Positions 36,171-44,983 are shown, numbered from the stretch's first letter. The stretch: DNA of 64,000 nucleotides from Streptomyces sp. ICBB 8177 (GCF_003144095.1 NZ_NSKH01000003.1:382086-446085), one strand, 5' to 3'. The notes: generated by a model not told the origin, from the letters alone. Numbers and translations: made by a program.

Positions 36171-36770
36171 CTACCAGTGCCGTCCCGTCGGCAACTCGTC
36201 GAGCCCCGGCCTGTTCAGGTGCAGCACGTCGTACGCGGTCGCCCCGGCCTCCGCGTCCTTCCCGGCGACGGCCGCCGCAGGGCCGTCCGTCCGCAGTGTG
36301 AAGCGGACCAGCTCCCAGCGGTACGGGTCGATGGCCAGGGTGACCGAGTGGGTGCCCGGCTCGGCCGCCCGCTCCCGCAGTACGGAGAGCTCGCGGTCCG
36401 CCAGCTCGGCGAGGTCCGCGCCCTCGGGCACCGCCTCCGTCTCCCGCACGGCGGCCGTCGGCACCGCCGCCCGGTCCGGTCCCGGCTCGTGGCCGACGCC
36501 CGTCCAGTGCCGTACCACCGGGCGGCCGAAGTCCCGAACGATGCCCTGGAACCCGCCGCCGCCCCACAGGAAGCGGTTCATGCCCGCGGTGTCGTGCCAG
36601 AGGTAGAAGGGCGCGTACGCGTTCACGGGCGAGCCGTCGGCGCGGTCGCGGACGAGGTAGGCCTTGAAGCCGAGCCCGGCGAAGCCGTCGAGCGCCGGTC
36701 CCCGGGACGCCACCCGGCGCCGGATGATCCCCATGTCGTAGTCGGCGGGCAGGGTGATCTCGTACTGCAT
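36171..36770 (-). CDS. DUF4865 family protein
   Basis: A 199-residue protein matching the DUF4865 family as I remember it (MQYEITLPADYDMGIIRRRVASRG, GLGFKAYLVRDR, YAPFYLWHDTAGMNRFLWGGGGFQGI, FGRPVVRHWTGVG). It looks like a ferredoxin-like or dimeric alpha/beta-barrel fold, in keeping with small monooxygenase-like enzymes, but no activity is established. It is 80 bases downstream of the TetR gene on the same strand, a pairing that suggests control by that regulator. Confidence 0.8.
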   Translation of the reverse strand: MQYEITLPADYDMGIIRRRVASRGPALDGFAGLGFKAYLVRDRADGSPVNAYAPFYLWHDTAGMNRFLWGGGGFQGIVRDFGRPVVRHWTGVGHEPGPDRAAVPTAAVRETEAVPEGADLAELADRELSVLRERAAEPGTHSVTLAIDPYRWELVRFTLRTDGPAAAVAGKDAEAGATAYDVLHLNRPGLDELPTGRHW

Positions 36771-36850
36771 GGCGTACACGGGTCCCCCTGAGGACGTGAA
36801 TGGCACGAACGCGGACGCTGACCGGCGCGGCCCCTCCGGCGGGCGGTCCG

Positions 36851-37411
36851 TCAACGAGTGGCGCCGAGCAGGGCGAGGATCCCGGAGATCGCCCGGTCGA
36901 ACGGTTCGGCCGAGGCCGAGGCGCGGGCCAGCACGTAGCCGCCCTGCAAGGTCGCCGCGATCGCCGCCGCGGTGTCGGCGGGGTCGAGACCAAGCGCGAA
37001 CTCGCCGGCCGCCTGCCCCTCGGCGACCAGTGCGCTCAGCCGCTCCCGCAGCCAGGCGAACAACTCCTCCACAGGCCCGCGCAGTTCGGGACTCGCGACG
37101 ACGTCGGGATCCATGGTGAGCCGTCCGACCGGGCAGCCGCGCAGCACGTCGCGCTCCCGGCGCAGGTAGGCCGTGACCCGTTCCCGCGCGGTCCCGGGCC
37201 CGGACAGCAGGGCGTCGACGGTCGCGCGCATCTCGTCCACCGTCCGGCGTTCCGCGGCCAGCGCGAGGTCGGGCTTGCCGGTGAAGTGGTGGTACATGCT
37301 GCCCTGCCCGGCCCCCGACCGCTGGAGGATCGCCTTGGGGCTCGTGCCCACGTAGCCGCGCTCCCAGAGGAGTTCGCGTGTGCTCTCGATCAGCCGGTCA
37401 GCGGTGTCCAT
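36851..37411 (-). CDS. TetR-family regulator (YxaF/LmrA-like)
   Basis: A 186-residue TetR regulator. The HTH region reads STRELLWERGYVGTSPKAILQRSGAGQGSMYHHFTGKPDLA, and the C-terminal domain contains the subfamily feature RGCPVGRLTMDPDV, with a cysteine that may sense electrophiles. An ATG at 37426 would add five residues but lies inside the operator, so 37411 is preferred. It probably represses itself and the downstream DUF4865 gene. Confidence 0.87.
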   Translation of the reverse strand: MDTADRLIESTRELLWERGYVGTSPKAILQRSGAGQGSMYHHFTGKPDLALAAERRTVDEMRATVDALLSGPGTARERVTAYLRRERDVLRGCPVGRLTMDPDVVASPELRGPVEELFAWLRERLSALVAEGQAAGEFALGLDPADTAAAIAATLQGGYVLARASASAEPFDRAISGILALLGATR

Positions 37412-37420
37412 GAGTCGACC

Positions 37421-37438
37421 GTACATACTAGTAGATAC
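37421..37438. promoter_or_regulatory. TetR operator upstream of the TetR/DUF4865 pair
   Basis: GTACATACTAGTAGATAC contains a perfect TACTAGTA core with GTA/TAC ends, a mostly symmetric 18-bp site ten bases before the regulator's start. It stands out as AT-rich in this GC-rich background. Confidence 0.65.
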
Positions 37439-37743
37439 AGATTCAACCCCGGGGTCGCGCCGATGGGCGCCGTACGGGGCCTGGGTGTCGTACGGGACCG
37501 GGCTGATGGCGCGAGGAGCGCCGAGGGCGGGGCGCGGCGGCGCGCCAACTGCCGTGGAAGGCGAAGAAATTGCCGACCGGGGGGCCCGGTGTCGGTATCG
37601 ACGGGCGGTGGTCGCGGCTGCGGGGAGCGGCCGTGGCCGTGCCGAGAACGGGGGCCGGGGCCTCGCCCGGGCCGAGCCTCGGTGGTGTACGCGGAAAGCC
37701 CCCTCGCGCGGGTTCGCGGAGGGGCTCGTGGGGGAATGGTGCG
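37439..37743. other. Intergenic interval, nothing recognised
   Basis: Between the TetR operator and the tRNA gene there is GC-rich sequence without a credible gene, strong hairpin or repeat. Confidence 0.5.
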
Positions 37744-37816
37744 TGCCCCCGGCAGGACTCGAACCTGCGGCCAAGCGCTTAGAAGGCGCCTGCTCTATCC
37801 ACTGAGCTACGGGGGC
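37744..37816 (-). tRNA. tRNA-Arg (anticodon UCU)
   Basis: Read on the minus strand it gives a full cloverleaf: acceptor GCCCCCG/CGGGGGC with discriminator A, D arm GCTC...GAGC, anticodon stem GGCGC/GCGCT around the loop CTTCTAA (anticodon TCT), and T arm GCAGG TTCGAGT CCTGC. CCA is not encoded. The 3' end lies toward 37744. tRNA genes often serve as integration sites, but no integrase gene or duplicated 3' end is seen here. Confidence 0.96.
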
Positions 37817-38183
37817 CGGGACGCGGCCGCGGCGCGGTCTGGGTCCTTGGCCCTGGGGGCTGGGGGCCGACCGGGCCTGAGGGCTCGGTGGGTCCTTGAC
37901 CTTGCCGGGGACAAGGATAGAGCGCTGCGGACGCCATACCGGTTGCTTCACCTCCGTACCACGATGTGTAGGTTCGGTGAAGCGATCTGATAATCGCAGG
38001 GGAGTCCGAATCCCGCACCGCTTTTCGCGCCTTCCGAGCCGGGTGTTGTGCACTCGTTATGCCCGGGGCGCAAGCGACCCTCAGGCCACAGCTGGCTCAC
38101 GGCGCTCAGCCGCACGGGTCCTGGTCCGTCCGCAGGCGGCGGGTGTGCTTCAAAACAACCTCAAATTCGGTCATTCTTCGCAT
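37817..38183. other. Leader region before dynA, no gene recognised
   Basis: This stretch includes the tRNA 5' flank, where its promoter should lie, and the sequence before the first dynamin gene. GGGTCCTTGGCC and GGGTCCTTGACC form a short direct repeat near 37846 and 37890. No reading frame looks coding. Confidence 0.45.
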
Positions 38184-39848
38184 GTGGCGATCCTCGACGT
38201 ACGGCCCGAGTTGATTGACGCGTTGACGGTGTTGCGCGACCGAGTCGACGCCGCGCGCTTTCCTCTGGCGCTGCCGGGCGCGGCGCGAGCCCGCAGGACG
38301 CGGCGCGAGTTGCTCGACCAGCTCGACGACTACCTGATGCCCCGGTTGCGTTCGCCCGGGGCGCCGTTGCTCGCCGTCGTCGGCGGGTCGACCGGGGCGG
38401 GCAAGTCCACGCTGGTCAACTCGCTCGTCGGACGCCGGGTCAGCGAGGCCGGCGTACTGCGGCCGACGACCCGCACGCCGGTGCTGGTCTGCCACCCGCA
38501 CGACCGGGAGTGGTTCGCCGACGCTCGCGTACTGCCGGGGCTGCCACGCGCTGACGCGGCCAACGCCACCGCCAGCGGTGACGACACCCCCTCGCCGGGC
38601 GAACGGCCCGCGCTGTGGCTGGAAGTCGCCGATTCGCTGCCACCCGGCATCGCGCTGCTGGACGCGCCCGACATCGACTCGCTCGTCGGCGCCAACCGCG
38701 AACTCGCCGCCGAGCTGCTGTGCGCCGCCGACATCTGGATCCTCGTGACCACCGCCTCCCGCTATGCCGACGCGCTGCCGTGGCACCTGCTGCGCTCCGC
38801 CAAGGAGTACGACGTGACGCTCGGCACCGTGCTCGACCGGGTGCCGCACCAGATCGCCGGCGAGGTCTCGGACCACTACGCGGCGCTCCTGGCGCGGGCG
38901 GGTCTGGGCGACGTACCCCGGTTCACCGTGCCGGAGTTGCCGGAATCGGCGGACGGCGGCGGGCTGCTGCCGCGCACCGCCGTCGCCCAACTCGCCGACT
39001 GGCTGCGGCACTGCGCCGAGGACCCGGCCGCCCGGCACGTCGCCGTACACCGGACCGCGGACGGCGTGCTGGACTCCCTGCGCACCCGGATGCCCGCGCT
39101 GGCCGGTGCGTCGGCCGCCCAACACGCCGCCGTCGTCCGCCTGTCGGGCCATGTCGCCGCCGCGTACACCGGCGCCGCCGACCTCGTCGCCGACGCCCTG
39201 CGGGACGGCGAGGTGCTGGCCGGGCAGGCGCAGGCGCTGTGGCGGGGGTATCCGGCGTGCGGCCCCGAGGCGTTGCAGGGCGCGCTCGCCGACGGGCTCG
39301 CGACGCTGCTGCGGACCGCGGTGGCGGCGGCGGACGAGACGGCGGCCGCGAGTTGGCGCCGGGACCGCGCGGGCTCGGCGGCGCCGCCGTACGACGCCGA
39401 ACCGCGTGAGGTGGCGGCCCGCATCGCGCGGGCGGTGGAGCGCTGGCGTACCGCGCTCACCGATCTCGCGTACGAGGAGGTGCGTTTCGCCCGCGACGGG
39501 ACGCGCGTCCCGGCGGACCCGGAGGACGTCGCCGCCCTGCTCGGCGCCGTGCTGCTGGGGGCCCGCCGGGCGGACGGGGCCGGGGAACGGCTGGCGCGAC
39601 TGCTCGGCGCGCAGGCCGCCGTACGCATGCGGGACCGGGCGCGCCACGAACTCGATGCCGTGCTGGAGGAGTTGATGGACGCAGAGCGGGCCGCGCGGCT
39701 CGCGGCGCTGGACGCCCTCGACGTCGCGCCCGGCCAGCAGGCCGCGCTGATCAGCCAGTACTCGGTGCTGCGCAAGTGCTGGACGCGATCGCGGGAGCGG
39801 CGGGGGAGCGTGGAGACGATGAGCGGATTTTCGGACAAGTTGTACTGA
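38184..39848 (+). CDS. dynA: Dynamin-like GTPase, first of pair (DynA-like)
   Basis: A 554-residue large GTPase. Walker [18 protein letters not shown] is at about residues 67-83 and the G3-type LLDAPDIDS follows, but no clear N/TKxD motif is seen ([16 protein letters not shown] at that place). The C-terminal two thirds are Ala-rich helices, as in bacterial dynamins. The GTG at 38184 ([14 protein letters not shown]) matches the start I expect for the family. In Streptomyces, DynA and DynB form a membrane complex that supports sporulation septa. The second GTPase gene follows 59 bases downstream, giving the known pair arrangement. Confidence 0.82.
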   Translation: MAILDVRPELIDALTVLRDRVDAARFPLALPGAARARRTRRELLDQLDDYLMPRLRSPGAPLLAVVGGSTGAGKSTLVNSLVGRRVSEAGVLRPTTRTPVLVCHPHDREWFADARVLPGLPRADAANATASGDDTPSPGERPALWLEVADSLPPGIALLDAPDIDSLVGANRELAAELLCAADIWILVTTASRYADALPWHLLRSAKEYDVTLGTVLDRVPHQIAGEVSDHYAALLARAGLGDVPRFTVPELPESADGGGLLPRTAVAQLADWLRHCAEDPAARHVAVHRTADGVLDSLRTRMPALAGASAAQHAAVVRLSGHVAAAYTGAADLVADALRDGEVLAGQAQALWRGYPACGPEALQGALADGLATLLRTAVAAADETAAASWRRDRAGSAAPPYDAEPREVAARIARAVERWRTALTDLAYEEVRFARDGTRVPADPEDVAALLGAVLLGARRADGAGERLARLLGAQAAVRMRDRARHELDAVLEELMDAERAARLAALDALDVAPGQQAALISQYSVLRKCWTRSRERRGSVETMSGFSDKLY

Positions 39849-39907
39849 CAAGTGTCGTCATGTGTGGCAGGTCGGTCGATGAGCGAGATGCGCGAGGTGT
39901 GTGCCCG

Positions 39908-41719
39908 GTGACCACGACAGTCGAACCCGCACGACGGGGACCCTCCGGATCCGGGACGGGAGCGGGAGCGGGAGCCGGGCCGGGCGCGGAGGCCGGGGGC
40001 CGGACGGGTACGGAGGCCGGTACCGGGTTGGCTCGGCGCGACCCCCTGCAACGGCGTGTCGACGCGCTCGGCGAACTGCTCGGGCTCTCGCGCACCCGGG
40101 TCGAACCCGACGCGCTCGTGGCGGCCGGCGCGCTGCTCGACCGGGTCGCGGAGCGCCGCAGACTCTCCCTCGACCACACCGTCGTCGCGCTCGCGGGAGC
40201 GACCGGGAGCGGGAAGTCCTCACTGTTCAACGCGCTGACGGGGCTGGAGCTGTCCGAGGTGGGCGTGCGGCGGCCGACCACCGGCGAGCCGTTCGCCTGC
40301 GCCTGGGACCCGCGAGGCGCGGCGCCGCTGCTGGACCGGCTGGGCATCGCGCCGCACGCGCGGTTCGCCCGCCGCAGCCTGCTGGACGGCGTGCACACGC
40401 GCCCGGGCGGGTCGGACACCGGTCTCACCGGCCTCGTCCTGCTCGACCTGCCCGACCACGACTCCGCGACCGACGAGCACCGGCGGCAGGTGGACCGCGT
40501 GCTCGAACTCGTCGACGCCGTGGTGTGGGTGGTCGATCCGGAGAAGTACGCGGACGCCGCGCTGCACGAGCGCTACCTGCGGCCGCTGGCCGGACTCGCC
40601 GACGTGACGCTCGTCGTGCTCAACCAGGTGGACCGGCTGCCCACGGAGGCGGCCGAAGCGGTGCTGGACGATCTGCGGGGACTGCTGGACGAGGACGGCC
40701 TCGCGCTGGGCGAACACGGCGAGGCGGGCGCGGTGGTGCTGGCCACGTCCGCGCTCACCGGCGAGGGCGTCGCCGAACTGCGGGCCGCGCTGGGCGAGGT
40801 GGTCGCCGCCAGCGACGCCGCCGACCGCCGTCTGACCGCCGACCTGGACGACGTGACGGATCGGCTGCGGCCGGTGTACGTCGGGCACGGGGTGACGGGG
40901 CTGACGGACGCGGCACGGGAAGGGTTCGTCGCCCGGCTCGCCGACGCGGTGGGCGCCGAGGCGGTCGGCCGCACGACGGAACGCGCCTGGACGGACGCGG
41001 GCCGCAGGGCGTGCGGGGTCAGATGGGGGCGGATGAGGCGGCCGTTCAACGGGGGAGGGGCTTCCGGGGCGGCGTCGGGGACGGCGTCGGGAAGCGCGCA
41101 TGGGGGCGCGGGTTCGGGCGGCCGGGGCGGGCGGCCTCGCGGAGAGCGCCTGGAGCTGCTGGAACGCCCGGAGCGGCTGGAACGCCTGAGCGCCGCACGA
41201 CCGGTCGTGGCCGAGGCGACCCGCTCGCTGGCCGAGGCCGCCGCGCAGGGGCTGCCGCTGCCATGGGCCCACGCGGTCCACGACGCGGCACGGCGAGGCG
41301 AACGAGGGCTTCCTGAGGCGCTGGACGCGGCGATGGCGAAGGCGGACCCCGGCGCCGTGGCCGCTCCGCGCTGGTGGTCCGCCGTGGCCGTGACGCAATG
41401 GTGCCTGACGCTGTTGACGGCCGTGGCGGCGGTGGCCTTCGTGGCCGTCGCGGCGAGTACGTCGTCGGTGCCGCTGTGGGTGCCGGCGGGGCTGTGCGGC
41501 GTGGGCGCGGCGGGTGGCCCGCTCCTGTCGTGGACCTGCCGCTCCGTCAACCGCGCCCCGGCCCGCCGCCTCGGCCAGCAGGCGGAACGCGCCCTGCGCG
41601 ACGCCGCGGCGGACTGCGGGAGAGCGCGAGTACTGGAGCCGGTGGCGGCGGAGTTGCTGCGGTATCAGGAGGTCCGCGACCAGTACGCGGTCGCCGCGCT
41701 GGGCACGACGGACGTCTGA
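39908..41719 (+). CDS. dynB: Dynamin-like membrane GTPase, second of pair (DynB-like)
   Basis: A 603-residue GTPase. A 35-residue Gly/Ala-rich start precedes the G domain with Walker A ALAGATGSGKSSLFNAL (about 94-110), RRPTTGEPFA as a switch region, LLDLPDHDS (G3) and VVLNQVDRL (G4). A Gly/Ser-rich linker follows, then two transmembrane helices at about 489-517 and 523-543. A cytoplasmic helical tail ends the protein. The paired helices match DynB as the membrane-anchored partner of DynA. The GTG start lies 59 bases after dynA. Confidence 0.83.
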   Translation: MTTTVEPARRGPSGSGTGAGAGAGPGAEAGGRTGTEAGTGLARRDPLQRRVDALGELLGLSRTRVEPDALVAAGALLDRVAERRRLSLDHTVVALAGATGSGKSSLFNALTGLELSEVGVRRPTTGEPFACAWDPRGAAPLLDRLGIAPHARFARRSLLDGVHTRPGGSDTGLTGLVLLDLPDHDSATDEHRRQVDRVLELVDAVVWVVDPEKYADAALHERYLRPLAGLADVTLVVLNQVDRLPTEAAEAVLDDLRGLLDEDGLALGEHGEAGAVVLATSALTGEGVAELRAALGEVVAASDAADRRLTADLDDVTDRLRPVYVGHGVTGLTDAAREGFVARLADAVGAEAVGRTTERAWTDAGRRACGVRWGRMRRPFNGGGASGAASGTASGSAHGGAGSGGRGGRPRGERLELLERPERLERLSAARPVVAEATRSLAEAAAQGLPLPWAHAVHDAARRGERGLPEALDAAMAKADPGAVAAPRWWSAVAVTQWCLTLLTAVAAVAFVAVAASTSSVPLWVPAGLCGVGAAGGPLLSWTCRSVNRAPARRLGQQAERALRDAAADCGRARVLEPVAAELLRYQEVRDQYAVAALGTTDV

Positions 41720-41860
41720 GGCGGGGGTTTGCGGCGGGCGGGTGGGTGGCCCGGTCCCGGCCCCGGGCCCGTGGGGGCCGGGTAGCGGAGGCGTGAGCGG
41801 GAGGGCCCAGCAGCCGCGGCGTCGGCGGCGGCGGCGTGAGGCCGGGGGCGCGGCGGGCGT

Positions 41861-42260
41861 GCGTCGATCGCAGGGGCGTGGCGGGCGTGCGTCGATCGCG
41901 GAGGCGCGAGCCGGAGGCCCGGCAGCGGTGCCGCCGATGGCGGGGGCGCGGGCCGGAGGGCGGGCAGGCGTTCTTCCCGATCGCGGGGGCCAGGGGGCCT
42001 GGAGGGCGGGCAGCCGCAGCGTCGATGGCGGGGGCCGCAGGGCCTCAGGGCGAAGGGCCGGAGGCCCAGCAGCCTTGCCGCTGATGGCGGGGGCGTGGGA
42101 CCGGAGGGCAGGCGGGCGTACCGCCGATCGCGTGGGCCACGGGCCCGGAGGGCTGTCAGCCGCAGCGTTGATGGAAGGGCCGCAAGGCCCCAAGGCGAAG
42201 AGCCGCAAAGCCGGAGGCCTGCAGCCGTGCCGCCGATCGCAGGGCCCTGAAGCCGCAGGT
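41861..42260. repeat. Degenerate 43-bp repeat array, about nine units
   Basis: The landmark CGATSG (or TGATGG) recurs at 41865, 41893, 41935, 41978, 42023, 42082, 42125, 42169 and 42234. Most spacings are 42-45 bases, with longer ones of 59 and 65. Each unit reads roughly CGMCGATSGCGGGGGC, then a GGCCGGAGG block, then CAGCCGYRC. CGATCG and CGATGG units roughly alternate. All plus frames are open, but the drift between units and the lack of a ribosome site argue against a gene. Confidence 0.75.
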
Positions 42261-42304
42261 GGCAGGCGCTCCACCGCTCTCGTTCCCCCTCCCGGATGGC
42301 CAAG

Positions 42305-42313
42305 TTTTCCACA
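42305..42313 (+). promoter_or_regulatory. DnaA-box-like 9-mer upstream of ssbB
   Basis: TTTTCCACA fits the DnaA box consensus TTWTNCACA. It lies 410 bases before the ssb start, in the gap between the two repeat arrays. It is a single site, so chance is possible. Confidence 0.3.
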
Positions 42314-42527
42314 GATGTTGGCTCATCCCCAGAAATCGGCTGGTTCTCCCACCTCTTGCCAAATCGGCGCAAGCTGGTCCCAACGCGAAGGCAGAAGCAG
42401 CACCGGCACCGGCGCGGTCAGCCGGGCCGGAGTCGGCAGAAGTGGAGCGAGAAGCAACAACGGGCCAGAAGCACGAAGCAGGAGGCGCGAAGCAAGACAC
42501 ACAAGCAGGAAGCAAGACGCACGGCCA

Positions 42528-42646
42528 CGAAGCGCGAAGCGCGATGCACGAAGCGCCATGCACGAAGCGGGAAGCGCAAAGCGCAAAGCGCCAAGCACGA
42601 AGCGCGAAGCACGACTCAAAAGCCAGAGACAAGAAGCAAAACGCAT
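42528..42646 (+). repeat. 7-bp tandem repeat (consensus CGAAGCG), 17 units
   Basis: From 42528 to 42646 the sequence divides cleanly into 17 heptamers. Examples are CGAAGCG, CGAAGCG, CGATGCA, CGAAGCG, CCATGCA, CGAAGCG, GGAAGCG, CAAAGCG, CAAAGCG, CCAAGCA, CGAAGCG and CGAAGCA; the last few decay. Related but out-of-phase AAGCA sequence runs back to about 42420. The strand is rich in A and very poor in T, and GC content drops well below the local level. Any frame would encode a peptide with a seven-residue period, yet no start site is evident. Confidence 0.85.
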
Positions 42647-42722
42647 CCGAAGCAGCGACCGCGGCACCGTCGAAGTGCCGGAGGCCGCCGTGGAGGGGCC
42701 AGACCTGAGGGGGATCACCGCC

Positions 42723-43211
42723 ATGGGCGAGACCTTGGTGACCATCGTCGGAAACGTCGCGACGCAGCCCGAGCTGAAGCAGACCTCGACCGGAGTGCCC
42801 GTCACCCGGTTCCGGCTGGCGACGACCGAACGCCGCTACGACCGTTCCGAAGAGCGTTGGAGCGACGGCCACACGTCGTTCTACACCGTGTGGGCGTGGC
42901 GCACGCTCGGCGAGAACGTCGCGGGATCCGTAGGCATCGGCGAACCGCTTGTCGTCCAAGGGCGACTGCGCGTGCACGAACGGGAGGACAAGGGGCAGAG
43001 TTTCGTGTCGGCCAGTATCGACGCCGTAGCCGTTGGCCACGACATGTCGAGGGGGACTTCCGCCTTCCGGCGGGTACTCAAAGCCCGTGCGGATCTGGTG
43101 GATCCGCTCCCCGATCCGTCACCGCCCGCCAAGGCGCAGGCCAAGTCCACGAAGGCCGACGCCCAGGAACCCCAACCGCCTGCCAAGGAACGGGAGTTGG
43201 TGCCGTCCTGA
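42723..43211 (+). CDS. ssbB: Single-stranded DNA-binding protein, SsbB-type paralogue
   Basis: A 162-residue SSB. The OB fold covers about residues 1-115 (TLVTIVGNVATQPELKQTSTGVPVTRFRLATTERRYD, FYTVWAWRTLGENVAGSVGIGEPLVVQGRLRVHERED). The tail is short and Lys/Pro-rich, ending ERELVPS, and lacks the acidic DDDIPF-type tip used to recruit replication partners. That marks the second streptomycete SSB, implicated in chromosome segregation during sporulation, rather than the essential SsbA. The ATG at 42723 follows GAGGGGG. The frame is open far upstream through the repeats, but nothing there resembles an OB-fold extension. Confidence 0.88.
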   Translation: MGETLVTIVGNVATQPELKQTSTGVPVTRFRLATTERRYDRSEERWSDGHTSFYTVWAWRTLGENVAGSVGIGEPLVVQGRLRVHEREDKGQSFVSASIDAVAVGHDMSRGTSAFRRVLKARADLVDPLPDPSPPAKAQAKSTKADAQEPQPPAKERELVPS

Positions 43212-43381
43212 TCGTCCGGAACGCGGGCGCATGCACCGGATCGGGAGTGCTGGCGGAGAATGCTGTTCTTCGCCAGCAGTTAGCCGGATAAAATCCCTGA
43301 GGGGCAATTTGCGGCGAGGGCCTGCGAATTCATCCCTTTTGGCGCGACGGAAGTCACCCAACGGATTTATCGATAATCCCG

Positions 43382-43397
43382 GAATCATGCGTGATTC
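43382..43397. promoter_or_regulatory. AT-rich inverted repeat in the TQXA-gene upstream region
   Basis: GAATCATGCGTGATTC has GAATCA/TGATTC arms, and further GATTC copies follow at 43405 and 43411, ending in the palindrome ATTCGAAT. The 331-base gap between ssbB and the surface-protein gene is unusually AT-rich from about 43260 to 43440. This is a candidate control region for the surface protein. Confidence 0.4.
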
Positions 43398-43542
43398 AAA
43401 TAACGATTCAGATTCGAATGGGTTCCCGGCTGTGATTACCGATGGTCATGGTGCGGCGGGTTCCTAGGATCCGTCAGGTAGCACGGGGGTCGGATCTGGA
43501 GGCGGAACGCCCCGCGGTCTGTCTCGCTCGGAGGGGAAATCC

Positions 43543-44931
43543 ATGTTCACTGTACGGAGGCGGGCCGCCACCCGTCTTGCCGCGGCCGCTCTGGCCTCCG
43601 GCCTGGTCGCGGTCGGCGCGGTCACCGGTGCCGGGACCGCGTTCGCCGACCAGACCCCGCAGGCCGGCGGTGCCACGGGCACACTCGGCGGCCTCGTGGC
43701 GAAGGGCGCGGCGTACGTCCAGGGCGAGGGCGAGGTCGAGGCCGGCCTCTTCGACATGACGATCGACGGCGGCGGGCACCTCACCACCTACTGCATAGAC
43801 ATCCACCACCCGACCAGCGCGGGCGAGACGTACCAGGAGACCCCCTGGAGCGGCACCTCGCTGGCCACCAACTCCAACGCCGGCAAGATCCGCTGGATCC
43901 TCCAGAACTCCTACCCCCAGGTCGACGACCTCTCCAAGCTCGCCTCCGAAGCCGGCGTCGCCCACCTGACCAAGGACGAGGCCGCCGCCGGCACCCAGGT
44001 CGCCATCTGGCGCTACTCGGACAATGCCCAGGTCACGGCCGAGGACGCCAAGGCCCAGAAGTTGTCGAAGTGGCTGGACGCGCAGGCCCAGGACCTCTCC
44101 GAGCCGTCCGCGTCGCTGACCGTCGGCCCGCCCTCGGTCTCCGGCAAGGCCGGTACCGAGATCGGCCCGGTCACCGTCCACACCAACGCCGCCACGGCCC
44201 AGCTCAGCCTGGGCGCCGGGGCGCCCGCCGGTGTGAAGCTGGTCGACAGGAGCGGTCACGCGATCACCAGCGCGACCAACGGCACGCAGGTCTACTTCGA
44301 CGTTCCGGCCGGTACCGCTCCGAGCAGCGCCGGCCTGACGGTGCAGGCCACCACGACCGTGCCGATCGGGCGGGCGTTCATCGGCGTCGGCCGGTCGGTG
44401 GGCAAGCAGACCCAGATCCTCGCGGGCTCTTCCGCCTCGACGGTCGCCGCCCAGGCCACCGCGAGCTGGGCGAAGCAGGGGGCGATACCGGCGGTCTCCG
44501 CGATGGTCGACTGCGCCAAGAGCGGCGTGGACGTCACGGCGACCGACCAGGGCGACGACGCGTTCACCTTCTCGCTGGCCGGCAAGACCTACACGATCCA
44601 GCCGGGCAAGTCGCAGACCATCACCGTCCCGGTGAAGGAGGGGCAGGCCTACTCCATCACCATCAGCGGTCCGAACGGCTTCAAGAAGACGTTCTCCGGT
44701 GTGCTGGACTGCAAGAACACCGGTGGCGGCGGCACCCCGAGCCCGGTCCCGTCGTCGAGCATCACCTCGTCGACCACCGGTGGGGGCACCAGCGGCACCA
44801 GCGGCGGCCTGGCCGAGACCGGTAGCAGCAGCGCCACCCCGATCATCGGCGGCATAGCGGTCGTGCTGGTCGTGGTGGGCGGCGGCACCGTCTTCTTCCT
44901 GCGCAAGCGCAAGGGCGGCGGCGCGGCCTGA
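43543..44931 (+). CDS. Sortase-anchored TQXA thioester surface protein
   Basis: A 462-residue cell-wall protein. A signal peptide runs to about residue 35 (GTAFA before DQTPQ). A TQXA thioester domain follows, with Cys84 in TTYCIDIHHPT and Gln152 in GTQVAIWRYSD; in this family these two side chains form an internal Cys-Gln thioester used for covalent attachment. Next come Ig-like repeats (SLTVGPPSVSGKAGTEIGPV) and a DUF-type beta domain with a Cys pair. A Ser/Thr/Gly stalk, the class E sortase signal LAETG at 423-427, a membrane helix and an RKRK tail end the protein. It may mediate adhesion or wall cross-linking of aerial hyphae. Confidence 0.9.
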   Translation: MFTVRRRAATRLAAAALASGLVAVGAVTGAGTAFADQTPQAGGATGTLGGLVAKGAAYVQGEGEVEAGLFDMTIDGGGHLTTYCIDIHHPTSAGETYQETPWSGTSLATNSNAGKIRWILQNSYPQVDDLSKLASEAGVAHLTKDEAAAGTQVAIWRYSDNAQVTAEDAKAQKLSKWLDAQAQDLSEPSASLTVGPPSVSGKAGTEIGPVTVHTNAATAQLSLGAGAPAGVKLVDRSGHAITSATNGTQVYFDVPAGTAPSSAGLTVQATTTVPIGRAFIGVGRSVGKQTQILAGSSASTVAAQATASWAKQGAIPAVSAMVDCAKSGVDVTATDQGDDAFTFSLAGKTYTIQPGKSQTITVPVKEGQAYSITISGPNGFKKTFSGVLDCKNTGGGGTPSPVPSSSITSSTTGGGTSGTSGGLAETGSSSATPIIGGIAVVLVVVGGGTVFFLRKRKGGGAA

Positions 44932-44945
44932 TCCGGCCCGGACGC

Positions 44946-44983
44946 AGGCCCCGGGCCGCCCCCTCCAGGGTGTACCGGGGCCT
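44946..44983 (+). terminator. Terminator hairpin after the TQXA gene
   Basis: AGGCCCCGG and CCGGGGCCT form a perfect nine-base-pair stem with a 20-base loop, starting 15 bases past the stop codon and followed by TCGCGTT. Confidence 0.6.

Noticed and set aside
37744..37816. tRNA-Arg as an integration site for a mobile element
   Set aside because: No integrase gene, no relaxase and no duplicated tRNA 3' end were seen on either side.
41861..42260. Repeat array as CRISPR
   Set aside because: Units drift continuously, have no constant repeat alternating with unique spacers, and no cas gene is present.
41514..42722. Long open frame running into ssbB from upstream
   Set aside because: It is open only because of high GC content and stop-free repeats; the OB fold starts at 42723 behind a proper ribosome site, and the upstream part has no conserved sequence.
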